The notes below the pieces were generated by a model that had not been told where the DNA came from, did no database searches, and worked only from the letters and a program-made list of their open reading frames with translations. A program made the position numbers and the translations under genes. This document shows, piece after piece, positions 41,309 through 49,401 of a stretch of 64,000 bases of DNA. Position 1 is the first letter of the stretch, and the number at the start of each line of letters is the position of its first letter. The stretch comes from Flavobacterium sp. ACN6 (GTDB lineage Bacteria; Bacteroidota; Bacteroidia; Flavobacteriales; Flavobacteriaceae): the NCBI RefSeq assembly GCF_002304005.1, contig NZ_MRCQ01000017.1, forward strand, positions 36,590-100,589. Direction: 5' to 3'.

Positions 41309-44059
41309 ATGAAATTCAATTTAAAATTTCTATTTATTGCATTATTTATCTGTACGATTTCGATCGCGCAAAACAAAGGTACAATTTCTGGAGTTCTAAC
41401 CGACAAAGAAATGAACAATGAAGTTCTACCATTTGCTAATGTTTTAATTAAAGGTACAAATATTAGCGCAAACACAGACATTGACGGAAAATATTCGTTG
41501 AGCGTAAATCCAGGAAATTATACTCTTATTTTTAGTTTTTTAGGATATGAATCTGTAGAAGCTCCAGTTGCTGTAAAGGCAGACGAAACTGTAGTGGTTA
41601 ATCAAGCTCTTTCATCTGGAAGTTATACACTTAAAGATGTTGTTGTTCAAGCGACAGCAGTGAGCAAACAAAAAGAAACGGCTTTGCTTTTAGAGCAAAA
41701 AAATGCTGTTGACATCAAACAAACTATTGGTGCACAGGAGCTTTCTAGAAAAGGCGTTGGAGATGTTGCTGCAGCTGTAGCTAAAACATCTGGTGTTTCT
41801 AAACAAGAAGGAAGTAACAACGTTTACGTAAGAGGATTGGGCGACCGTTACAATACTACTTCGATGAACGGACTGCCGATTCCATCAAATGACCCACAGA
41901 AAAAGAACATTGCACTTGATCTTTTCTCAACTGATATCGTTGAATATATTTCAATTGACAAATCATATGGAGCAAAAATGTATGGTGATTTCGGCGGAGG
42001 AAATGTTGACATCATATCTAAAGATTACCGCGGGAAAGGAATGTTTGAAATTTCACTAGGATCTAAAGTTAATACTAATGCAGTATCAAATTCTAGCAAC
42101 TTTTTATTGCAGCAAGGTCCAAACAAATCAGGATTTGTTTCATACGGAGTTCCTAGCAACCCTTTAACTAGTTTTAGTTTCGAAAACAGTTTAAATCCTA
42201 AAAAGGAATCTCCATATGGAGGAAACTTTAACCTGAAAGCAGGTAAAACTTTCAACATTGGTGAAGAAGGAAAATTAAGCCTTTTTGCTACAGCAGGTTT
42301 TGCAAATGGTTACGAATTTAGAGAAGGACTAACTCAAAGTGTAAATGCTCAAGGAGCTTCATTAAAATCTTTCCAACAACAAAAATTAACTTATAACACA
42401 AATACTACTGGTATGTTCAACGCTAATTATCGTTTGAATAAAAACCATAAAATTGGATATAACTTTTTGTTTGTAAATACATCTGATCAAACTAGAGATA
42501 CATATTATGGATCTGACCGTGATTTTGATAATGAGAATGCAGATCTATATATTCAAAGAGGTACGTTTACACAAAATACCGTTTATATCAATCAGCTTCT
42601 AGGAAATGATAAAATAACTGATAAAATTGATTTGGACTGGGGACTTTCATACAACACTGTAAAAGGCAGTATGCCGGACAGAACTCAAAATAAAATGTTT
42701 CACAATCCTACAACTGACGTATACACACTTGCACAAAGAACCACTACTGACAACCAGAGATACTTCCAAGATCTTACAGAGGATGAGGCAGCGGCAAATC
42801 TAGCTTTAAGTTACAAATTAGGAGACAAGGAAAGCGGAGAATCTAAAGGAAAAATCACAGTTGGTTACAACGGTAGATTTAAAAAACGTGATTTTGAAGC
42901 TATTCAGTTCAACTTTAACATAAGCCAGACTGGACAAAATACAAGTGTAGATCCAAATAATCTAGACGCATTCTTCAATCAAACAAACTATCAAAGCGGT
43001 CTATTCTCTACCGCAGCTTTTGCAGGAATGACTCCTCAAACTTATGATGGAAAGCAAGATATACACGCAGGATTTGGTAATATAGAATACAAATTATCAG
43101 ACAAACTTAGTGGTGTTTTAGGTCTTAGATATGAGAAAATTACTCAAACAGTTAACTGGAGAACACAACTTGATGCAGGTGGAGGAACCAATACATTTGA
43201 CAGAAATGAGTTTTTACCAAGTGCTATCTTAAAGTATGAGCTGAACGAAAAACAGAATCTTCGTTTTGCAGCTAGTAAAACTTATACATTACCACAATTT
43301 AAGGAACGCGCTTTGTTTATTTATGAAGATGTAATGGAATCTGTACTTGGTAATCCAAGTTTATATCCTTCTCAGAATTATAATGTTGACCTTAAATGGG
43401 AGATGTTTCCTAAAAGCGAAGAGTTATTCTCTGTTACTGCCTTTGGAAAATACATTTTAGATCCAATTAACCAAATCATTATTGCTTCTTCTTCAAATGA
43501 CATTTCTTTCGTGAATATTGGAGATAGTGGATACGCATATGGAGTGGAGCTGGAAGCAAGAAAAAACATCTTTGAAATAGAAGGTGAATACACTAATAAA
43601 CTTTCTTTTGGTTTTAATGCTTCACTAATGAAAACCCACCAAGATATTGATGCTGACAAAGTAAGAGAAGAAACGGACGGAAGATTAAGCATCAATACTA
43701 CAGATAGCAGTTCTGGTTTCACAGGAGCTTCAGATTTGATTTTAAATGCAGATTTATCGTATACTAAAAACTTCAGAAATGACTCTGGAATTATGGCAAC
43801 ATTAGCTTACAACCATTATTCTGACAAACTTTATGCCATTGGAAACGAAGGAAAAGGAAATTTAGTAGACAAAGCTATGGGATCTTTAGATCTTGTTTTC
43901 AAAACAAAATTGAACAAAAATTTAGGAATTGATTTTGGAGCAAAAAACCTTTTGAACCCAGAATTTAAAAGAGTTCAAGAAAATGCAGGTGGAGACATTT
44001 TAGTTTTCGACTACAAAAAAGGAATCAATTTAGGATTAGGAGTAAACTACCAATTCTAA
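41309..44059 (+). CDS. TonB-dependent receptor with carboxypeptidase-like domain
   Basis: The 916-residue protein has a signal peptide (LKFLFIALFICTISIAQ), an N-terminal carboxypeptidase-regulatory-like domain (about 22-110: GTISGVLTDKEMNN, FANVLIKGTNISANTDIDGKY), a plug (about 120-235 with VYVRGLGDRYNTTSMNGLP) and a barrel ending GLGVNYQF. It should take up a large or scarce ligand with TonB energy. Placement opposite a PhoB-like regulator and behind phased TAAC repeats suggests it is induced by phosphate limitation and may import a phosphorus compound. The lipoprotein gene follows in the same direction. Confidence 0.9.
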   Translation: MKFNLKFLFIALFICTISIAQNKGTISGVLTDKEMNNEVLPFANVLIKGTNISANTDIDGKYSLSVNPGNYTLIFSFLGYESVEAPVAVKADETVVVNQALSSGSYTLKDVVVQATAVSKQKETALLLEQKNAVDIKQTIGAQELSRKGVGDVAAAVAKTSGVSKQEGSNNVYVRGLGDRYNTTSMNGLPIPSNDPQKKNIALDLFSTDIVEYISIDKSYGAKMYGDFGGGNVDIISKDYRGKGMFEISLGSKVNTNAVSNSSNFLLQQGPNKSGFVSYGVPSNPLTSFSFENSLNPKKESPYGGNFNLKAGKTFNIGEEGKLSLFATAGFANGYEFREGLTQSVNAQGASLKSFQQQKLTYNTNTTGMFNANYRLNKNHKIGYNFLFVNTSDQTRDTYYGSDRDFDNENADLYIQRGTFTQNTVYINQLLGNDKITDKIDLDWGLSYNTVKGSMPDRTQNKMFHNPTTDVYTLAQRTTTDNQRYFQDLTEDEAAANLALSYKLGDKESGESKGKITVGYNGRFKKRDFEAIQFNFNISQTGQNTSVDPNNLDAFFNQTNYQSGLFSTAAFAGMTPQTYDGKQDIHAGFGNIEYKLSDKLSGVLGLRYEKITQTVNWRTQLDAGGGTNTFDRNEFLPSAILKYELNEKQNLRFAASKTYTLPQFKERALFIYEDVMESVLGNPSLYPSQNYNVDLKWEMFPKSEELFSVTAFGKYILDPINQIIIASSSNDISFVNIGDSGYAYGVELEARKNIFEIEGEYTNKLSFGFNASLMKTHQDIDADKVREETDGRLSINTTDSSSGFTGASDLILNADLSYTKNFRNDSGIMATLAYNHYSDKLYAIGNEGKGNLVDKAMGSLDLVFKTKLNKNLGIDFGAKNLLNPEFKRVQENAGGDILVFDYKKGINLGLGVNYQF

Positions 44060-44096
44060 GAACAGCATAAAAGTACATGTTGAGTTATCAATTTCT

Positions 44097-44173
44097 TAAC
44101 ATTCCAATAAAAAACAAATAACAAATAGATTACAACAGCTTAACGTTGATTCAGGCTTAAGTTCTAATCTTTG
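44097..44173 (+). promoter_or_regulatory. Candidate Pho box and -7 element of the lipoprotein gene
   Basis: TAACATTCCAA (44097), TAAAAAACAAA (44108), TAACAAATAGA (44119) and TAACGTTGATT (44141) lie in one 11-nt register, with a degenerate step at 44130. AATCTTTG starts 25 nt after the last repeat start, identical to the TonB receptor promoter. Confidence 0.65.
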
Positions 44174-44200
44174 CATAAACACAAACTAATTAAAAAAGTA

Positions 44201-45400
44201 ATGAAAAAAACAATTTCAACAATTTTCGGTTTAGCGGCATTATCGCTTGCAACACTTACAACATCTTGCTCTAGTGATGACAAAAATGACGTACCAACAT
44301 CAGATTTCGTAGTAGTTAGAGACAACTTACAAGGAGAAATCAACAGTGGAGAGGTTATCTTAGAATCTGGAACTTATAAACTTACAGGAAAATTAGTAGT
44401 TAAAAACACAGCAAAGCTTACAATTAAACCTGGAGTTATTATCGAAGCAACTGCATTAGCAGCCGACCAATTACAAGCAGTAAGATATATTGCTGTTGCT
44501 CAAGGAGGACAAATCGACGTTCAAGGAACTGCTACAAACCCTGTAGTTATGACTTCAGAAGTAAAAAAACCTGCTGCTTGGGGAGGTTTAGTACTTTGCG
44601 GAAAAGCACCAATCAACAAAAACATTGGTTCAACAGCTACTGCGGAAGTTTCTGAGTTAGCATACGGAGGAACTGATGCTGCTGACAACTCTGGATCAAT
44701 CAAATATTTAAGAATTGAGTACCCAGGTTTCTCTTACAGCAGTGATAAAGAATTCAATGGTATTTCTTTCTTCGGAGTTGGAAATAAAACTGTTGTAGAT
44801 TATGTACAAGTTTTTGAAAGTTCAGATGACGGATTCGAGTGGTTTGGTGGAACTGTAAACGCTACTCACTTAGTAGTTTCTAATAAAGATGCTGCTTCTG
44901 TTGGTGATGATTTATTTGACTGGACTGAAGGATGGAATGGAACAGGTGAAAACTTCTACGGAATCAGAACTAACGCTGGTAACAGAGGTATCGAAGCTGA
45001 CAACAACGCTAACAACCACTTAGCTACTCCAATTTCTTTCCCAACTATCAAAAACCTTACTCTAATTGGAGCTGGTGTAAATGATACAAGTGCAGAATCT
45101 CAAGCTTTCAAATTAAGAGTTGGTACTAAAGGTAAATTTGACAACGTTGTATTAAAAGGTTGGAAAACTGGTTTCGACGTTCAACATGATGAAAGTATCT
45201 CATACACTGGAACTGATTTATTGGCTACTAATGTGAAATTCGAAGACGTAACAGTTAAATCAAAAGCTACTGCTACAACTCCAGTAACGGGAGTAACTCC
45301 AGATATTTCTAAATTATTCACAGAATCTGCAACTGCAACTGGAGCAGGAAACGGATCAGGAGTTCCAACTTGGACTGCTGGATGGACAAAAGGTCTATAA
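44201..45400 (+). CDS. Beta-helix-type surface lipoprotein
   Basis: The start at 44201 gives a lipoprotein signal (KKTISTIFGLAALSLATLTT, then SCSSDDKND) with lipidated Cys; 10 extra upstream residues would spoil it. The Ser-Asp-Asp after the Cys fits the acidic surface-export signals of Bacteroidota lipoproteins. The 399-residue body has strand repeats typical of right-handed beta-helices (GTYKLTGKLVVKNTAKLTIKP, VAQGGQIDVQGTATNPVVMTS) and many Asn/Gly turns. Function is unknown. It lies after the TonB receptor with its own phased TAAC promoter, so it may bind the ligand for that receptor. Confidence 0.75.
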   Translation: MKKTISTIFGLAALSLATLTTSCSSDDKNDVPTSDFVVVRDNLQGEINSGEVILESGTYKLTGKLVVKNTAKLTIKPGVIIEATALAADQLQAVRYIAVAQGGQIDVQGTATNPVVMTSEVKKPAAWGGLVLCGKAPINKNIGSTATAEVSELAYGGTDAADNSGSIKYLRIEYPGFSYSSDKEFNGISFFGVGNKTVVDYVQVFESSDDGFEWFGGTVNATHLVVSNKDAASVGDDLFDWTEGWNGTGENFYGIRTNAGNRGIEADNNANNHLATPISFPTIKNLTLIGAGVNDTSAESQAFKLRVGTKGKFDNVVLKGWKTGFDVQHDESISYTGTDLLATNVKFEDVTVKSKATATTPVTGVTPDISKLFTESATATGAGNGSGVPTWTAGWTKGL

Positions 45401-45420
45401 TCTAAAGACAAACATATTTA

Positions 45421-45454
45421 AAAACACTCTAATATAATTAGGGTGTTTTTTTTT
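45421..45454 (+). terminator. Terminator after the lipoprotein gene
   Basis: AACACTCTAAT and ATTAGGGTGTT pair over 11 bp with one GU, followed by a long T run. Confidence 0.85.
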
Positions 45455-45510
45455 ATATCATTTTATACTAATGATATACTTGATCTGCAACAACTTCGAA
45501 TATAAATGTT

Positions 45511-45548
45511 AAAAAACATCCTAAATATTTAGGATGTTTTTTTTTGGC
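45511..45548 (+). terminator. Second terminator, just upstream of the T9SS gene
   Basis: A perfect 16-bp palindrome centred on AAATATTT, with arms ACATCCTAAAT and ATTTAGGATGT and a T run after it. It is about 50 nt before the T9SS gene and lies beyond another terminator, so it insulates that gene or acts as its attenuator. Confidence 0.75.
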
Positions 45549-45597
45549 GTACTTTTTGTAATTTTTTTTGTATATTTACAATAATCAAATACATGCG

Positions 45598-45936
45598 ATG
45601 GCAAAAAACTACTTTTATATTACTTTCTTATTGGCATTTTTCTTTTCTGTAAGCGTCTCGGCGCAAGACAGCAGGCAATTACCAAAACCTCAGGAATCTA
45701 CTTCTATTGAGGGTTTAAGTTTGTATCCTAACCCCGTAACGAATGGTAAAGTTTATATATCATCTAAAAACGATTTAGAGAAGGAAATTATTGTGTTTGA
45801 CATTTTAGGAAAAAAAGTACTTCAGGCACATTTAACATCAAGAGAATTAAATGTTTCAGAATTACCTCCTGGTGTATACATAATTAAAATAAGCGAACAA
45901 AACGCATCGGCAACCCGAAAGCTTATTATTCGGTAA
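45598..45936 (+). CDS. Small secreted protein with T9SS type A sorting domain
   Basis: Starting at 45598, the 112-residue protein has a signal peptide (KNYFYITFLLAFFFSVSVSAQ) and, after about 20 linker residues, almost nothing but a type IX secretion sorting domain: GLSLYPNPVTNGKVYI, KEIIVFDILGKKVLQ, LNVSELPPGVYIIKI and the final KLIIR. There is no room for a cargo domain. It should cross the outer membrane through T9SS and may be attached to the surface. It stands after the Pho-type lipoprotein gene but behind two terminators. Confidence 0.88.
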   Translation: MAKNYFYITFLLAFFFSVSVSAQDSRQLPKPQESTSIEGLSLYPNPVTNGKVYISSKNDLEKEIIVFDILGKKVLQAHLTSRELNVSELPPGVYIIKISEQNASATRKLIIR

Positions 45937-45944
45937 AACATAGA

Positions 45945-45975
45945 AAAAAAAGCTCCTTTTTAGGAGCTTTTTTTA
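45945..45975. terminator. Terminator after the T9SS gene
   Basis: AAAAAGCTCCT and AGGAGCTTTTT form an 11-bp stem with a short T-rich loop, followed by T. Confidence 0.85.
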
Positions 45976-45976
45976 G

Positions 45977-46050
45977 TTTACAATACTCAGTCACAGTTTT
46001 CAGTTAGCAGAATCGAAAACTGTGACTGAAAACTGCGACTGAAAACTAAA
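45977..46050. repeat. Hairpin of 'ACTGTGACTGAAAACTG' type
   Basis: CAGTCACAGTTTTCAGTTAG and GAAAACTGTGACTGAAAACT are inverted, with a further CTGCGACTGAAAACT copy. Same family as 19578-19712. Confidence 0.55.
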
Positions 46051-46075
46051 AACAATATCTTTGCAAAAAAAAGTT

Positions 46076-47056
46076 TTGATCACAGCCAGCGATATATTCA
46101 CCATTTCGAGTCAGAAACAATTTGAGAAAATAGCACTAAAAGTGTTTCGTTTTCAGCACGAGAACAATAAAGTTTATCGCGATTTCTGTGATTTTTTAAA
46201 AGTCAATCCACAACAGGTAAAATCATTGCAGCAAATTCCTTTTTTACCTATTCAGTTTTTTAAAAGCCATGATGTGGTTTCTAATAACGAACCTGCACAG
46301 GTAACTTTTACCAGCAGCGGTACTACGGGAATAATTACCAGCAGACATTTGGTAACAGATGTCACACTATATGAAGAGAGTTACCGTAAAGGATTTTCTC
46401 AATTTTATGGCAATATAGAAGATTACGTTGTTTTAGCCCTTTTGCCGTCTTATTTAGAACGCGGAGGCTCTTCGTTAATCTATATGGTTGAAGATTTAAT
46501 AAAACTCTCTAATCAGCCTGAAAGTGGGTTTTATTTACACAACCACGGAGAACTTACCCAAAAGCTAATTGAATTGGACAATGCTGGTCAAAATGTAATT
46601 TTAATTGGTGTTACTTACGCTTTATTGGATTTGATCGAAAAACAATCTTTCAATCTTCAAAATACCATTATCATGGAAACTGGCGGAATGAAAGGAAAAC
46701 GTAAAGAAATGATTCGTGAAGAATTACACGAACAACTTTGCAAAGGCTTTGGAGTATCGTCAATTCATTCAGAATACGGAATGACCGAACTTCTGGCACA
46801 AGCGTATTCTTTAGGTGATGGTGTTTTCGAATGTCCTTCTTGGATGAACATTTTAGTTCGCGATCCAGAAGACGCGCTCACTTACGTGAAAGACGGAAAA
46901 ACAGGCGGTATAAACGTAATTGATTTAGCCAATATAAATTCCTGTTCTTTTATCGCAACACAGGATTTAGGCAAAAAAAATCCCAACAACTCTTTTGAAG
47001 TATTAGGACGTTTTGATAATTCTGATATTCGCGGCTGTAATTTGATGGTTCTTTAG
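46076..47056 (+). CDS. LuxE/acyl-protein-synthetase-like adenylate-forming protein
   Basis: The protein of about 326 residues resembles the LuxE family, short relatives of phenylacetate-CoA ligases that activate acyl groups as AMP esters. The nucleotide motif VTFTSSGTTGIITSRH lies near residue 80 and the later EYGMTELLAQAY and GRFDNSDIRG match adenylation core motifs. The 5' end has no ATG. A TTG at 46061 lies inside a TATCTTTG promoter-like octamer (46056-46063), so the next TTG, at 46076 (MITASDIFTISS), is preferred. In flavobacteria this protein may serve envelope or lipid pathways; substrate unknown. Confidence 0.8.
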   Translation: MITASDIFTISSQKQFEKIALKVFRFQHENNKVYRDFCDFLKVNPQQVKSLQQIPFLPIQFFKSHDVVSNNEPAQVTFTSSGTTGIITSRHLVTDVTLYEESYRKGFSQFYGNIEDYVVLALLPSYLERGGSSLIYMVEDLIKLSNQPESGFYLHNHGELTQKLIELDNAGQNVILIGVTYALLDLIEKQSFNLQNTIIMETGGMKGKRKEMIREELHEQLCKGFGVSSIHSEYGMTELLAQAYSLGDGVFECPSWMNILVRDPEDALTYVKDGKTGGINVIDLANINSCSFIATQDLGKKNPNNSFEVLGRFDNSDIRGCNLMVL

Positions 47057-47200
47057 AATGGTTTAATCGTTGATTTAGTTAATCTTTTAATTGTTGATTT
47101 GTTTAATCGTTTAATCGTGTTTTCACTTTTTGATTAAACGATTAATCGTAAAAATTCCGATTAAACAATAAAACGGTTAACCAATTAAACAAAACGAAGA
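47057..47200. repeat. 'GTTTAATCGTTTAATCG' word repeats
   Basis: GTTGATTTGTTTAATCGTTT and GATTAAACGATTAATCG are inverted. Similar words recur at 47853-47915 before the tyrS stop. No gene. Confidence 0.5.
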
Positions 47201-47202
47201 AA

Positions 47203-47547
47203 CTAATTCTCATCACTTACACCAATACTTTCTATTCCCTCTTTTTTCGCCATGGCTCTTTCCTTTTGAACTTTATTTTCTAAAAGCTTGAAAACACCGT
47301 AGCATCCTAATGCTCCACACAGAACAAAAAATATATTCCAGCCTGGATTGATATAACTCTCTCCTTCAGTAGAATCTATACCATTAATAAAAACAGAAAA
47401 AAGACCAACCACAAATCCAGCAATAGCTGTACTTCCATAGTAAGCAATTACTCCAATAAAAAAGTAAGTCCATTTATTTTTATCATATTCAATAGCCAAG
47501 TTGGTATATGCTTTCCATATCCAATAAATGAGTAAAATTCCAATCAT
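47203..47547 (-). CDS. Small membrane protein of unknown function
   Basis: The 114-residue protein has three or four hydrophobic helices: MIGILLIYWIWKAY, FFIGVIAYYGSTAIAGFVVG, and IFFVLCGALGCYGVFKLL, with a charged tail (KVQKERAMAKKEGIES). I do not recognise the family. It stands alone, flanked by repeat-rich gaps. Confidence 0.65.
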   Translation of the reverse strand: MIGILLIYWIWKAYTNLAIEYDKNKWTYFFIGVIAYYGSTAIAGFVVGLFSVFINGIDSTEGESYINPGWNIFFVLCGALGCYGVFKLLENKVQKERAMAKKEGIESIGVSDEN

Positions 47548-47639
47548 ATCTTATTCTATTTTAAGGAAATAAACTTACTAAAAAAACATTTACATTTTCA
47601 TAGAACAAATGGAATATATTATCGGTTAAAAAAAATATT

Positions 47640-47800
47640 ATTTTACATTGTGTCTTGTAGGAACAACTATCTACTGTTTACACAACATAATCTCTCCTGT
47701 AAACCAAACGTTCCTACGGAACTTATAAAACACAATCCAAATTTTAGTTCTGCCAACGAAACATTCCTACCGAATGAATGGCTCTTTTTAAATAAAAAAA
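47640..47800. repeat. Solitary divergent copy of the 'GTTCCTACGGAAC' hairpin repeat
   Basis: TGTCTTGTAGGAAC, AAACGTTCCTACGGAAC, TTAGTTCTGCCAACGAAACA and ATTCCTACCGAATG match, in order, part of the ~405-bp unit repeated at 54.6-56.1 kb. It is a dispersed single copy in the gap between the small membrane protein and tyrS. Confidence 0.65.
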
Positions 47801-47833
47801 TCCCAACAACTTTTTGAGTCATTGGGATTTTTG
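47794..47833 (-). terminator. Terminator of tyrS
   Basis: AAAAATCCCAA and TTGGGATTTTT pair; read on the minus strand a T-rich run follows. It lies about 85 nt after the tyrS stop. Confidence 0.75.
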
Positions 47834-47914
47834 ATATTATAAAATGTTTCTAAGTTTAATCGCAAAAACTCCGATTAAACAATTACACGTTTAACCAAAT
47901 AAACAAATAAACAC

Positions 47915-49210
47915 TTAAACAACTCTAATCACAAAATAATTCTTCTTACCACTTTGCAATAACACAAACTGATTATTGATTAAATCATTTGCTGTCAATA
48001 CAAAATCTTCTTTAATTTTCTCCCTGTTTACAGAAATAGAATTTGCTGTCAAAGCACGTCTCGCTTCTCCGTTTGATTTAAAGAAACCCGTTTTCTCATT
48101 TAAAACAGAAACAATATCCAATCCGTTTTCAAGATCCACCTTTGCGATTTCAGCTTGCGGGACACCATCAAAAACTTCTAAAAAAGTTGCTTCGTCTAAT
48201 TGCTTTAAATCCTCTGCAGTTGAGTTTCCAAATAAAATATTTGAAGCCTGAATTGCTTTTTCTAATTCTTCACGATTATGAACAAAAACCGTAATTTCTT
48301 CTGCTAATTTCTTTTGTAAAACTCTTAAATGCGGAGCGGTTTTATGTTCTTCGATTAAGGCATCAATTGTTTCTTTTTCTAAGAAAGTAAAGATTTTAAT
48401 ATATTTCTCTGCATCAACATCTGTTGTATTTACCCAAAATTGGTAAAATTTGTATACAGAAGTTTTATCTGCATCTAACCAAACATTTCCACCTTCAGAT
48501 TTTCCGAATTTAGAACCGTCTGCTTTTGTAATCAAAGGCGTTGTCAAAGCATAAGCTTTTGCATTTTCGCCACCCATTCTGCGCACTAATTCTGTTCCCG
48601 TGGTAATATTACCCCATTGGTCAGAACCTCCCATTTGCAGAATACAGTTGTTGTTTTTATATAAATGATAAAAATCGTAACCTTGAATTAATTGGTATGT
48701 AAACTCTGTAAAAGACATTCCCTCGCCTTCTCCGCTAAATCTCTTTTTTACAGAATCTTTAGCCATCATATAATTTACGGTGATTCTTTTTCCAACTTCA
48801 CGTGCAAAATCGATAAAAGAGAATTCTTTCATCCAATCGTAATTATTTACCATTACTGGTGCATTTGCTTCGGTTGAATTAAAATCTAAGAAACGAGACA
48901 AAACACTTTTAATTCCTGCTACGTTTTTAGCCAAAGCCTCTTCATCAAGCAAATTTCTTTCATCAGATTTACCAGATGGGTCACCAATCATTCCTGTAGC
49001 TCCACCAACCAAAGCAACCGGCTTATGTCCGAAATTCTTTAGGTGAACCAATAAAATAATCTGAACCATACTTCCGATATGCAGTGAATCTGCCGTTGGA
49101 TCAAAACCAATATACGCAGTAGTAACCTCTTTTAGTAATTGTTCTTCCGTTCCAGGCATACTATCATGATATAACCCGCGCCATTTTAATTCTTCAACTA
49201 GATTCTTCAT
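47915..49210 (-). CDS. tyrS: Tyrosyl-tRNA synthetase
   Basis: The 431-residue class I synthetase starts MKNLVEELKWRGLYHD, the normal TyrS start; 24 nt upstream there is another in-frame codon that is not needed. The HIGH-type motif is in GFDPTADSLHIGSM and the KMSKS-type loop is KFGKSEGGNVW. Tyrosine-pocket motifs GGSDQWGNITTG and YQLIQGYDF are present. The C-terminal S4-like domain (RRALTANSISVN) binds tRNA. Cytosolic and essential. No T-box or other leader control is visible. Confidence 0.96.
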   Translation of the reverse strand: MKNLVEELKWRGLYHDSMPGTEEQLLKEVTTAYIGFDPTADSLHIGSMVQIILLVHLKNFGHKPVALVGGATGMIGDPSGKSDERNLLDEEALAKNVAGIKSVLSRFLDFNSTEANAPVMVNNYDWMKEFSFIDFAREVGKRITVNYMMAKDSVKKRFSGEGEGMSFTEFTYQLIQGYDFYHLYKNNNCILQMGGSDQWGNITTGTELVRRMGGENAKAYALTTPLITKADGSKFGKSEGGNVWLDADKTSVYKFYQFWVNTTDVDAEKYIKIFTFLEKETIDALIEEHKTAPHLRVLQKKLAEEITVFVHNREELEKAIQASNILFGNSTAEDLKQLDEATFLEVFDGVPQAEIAKVDLENGLDIVSVLNEKTGFFKSNGEARRALTANSISVNREKIKEDFVLTANDLINNQFVLLQSGKKNYFVIRVV

Positions 49211-49261
49211 TTTTTTATAAAATAATTTGCGCAAATATAATCAATGGCAGGCGCAATCACA

Positions 49262-49385
49262 AAAAGTTATGCCACTAAGGCGCTAAGGCACAAATATTAT
49301 TAAAACAATAACTTCGTGCCTATGTATCTTTACAGCAAAACAAAAAAAACTTTGCGCCTTTGTGCCTTTGCGGCAAAAACCAAAA
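49262..49385. repeat. 'GCGCCTTTGTGCCTTTGCGGC' hairpin repeat
   Basis: GCCACTAAGGCGCTAAGGCA and TGCGCCTTTGTGCCTTTGCG are imperfect inverted copies between divergent tyrS and the epimerase gene. It belongs with the REP-like families seen at 13760. Confidence 0.5.
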
Positions 49386-49401
49386 AACTTATCTTTACAA
49401 A

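Noticed and set aside
49211..49401. T-box or other leader control of tyrS
   Set aside because: No specifier stem or antiterminator; the region is a REP-like hairpin shared with other gaps.
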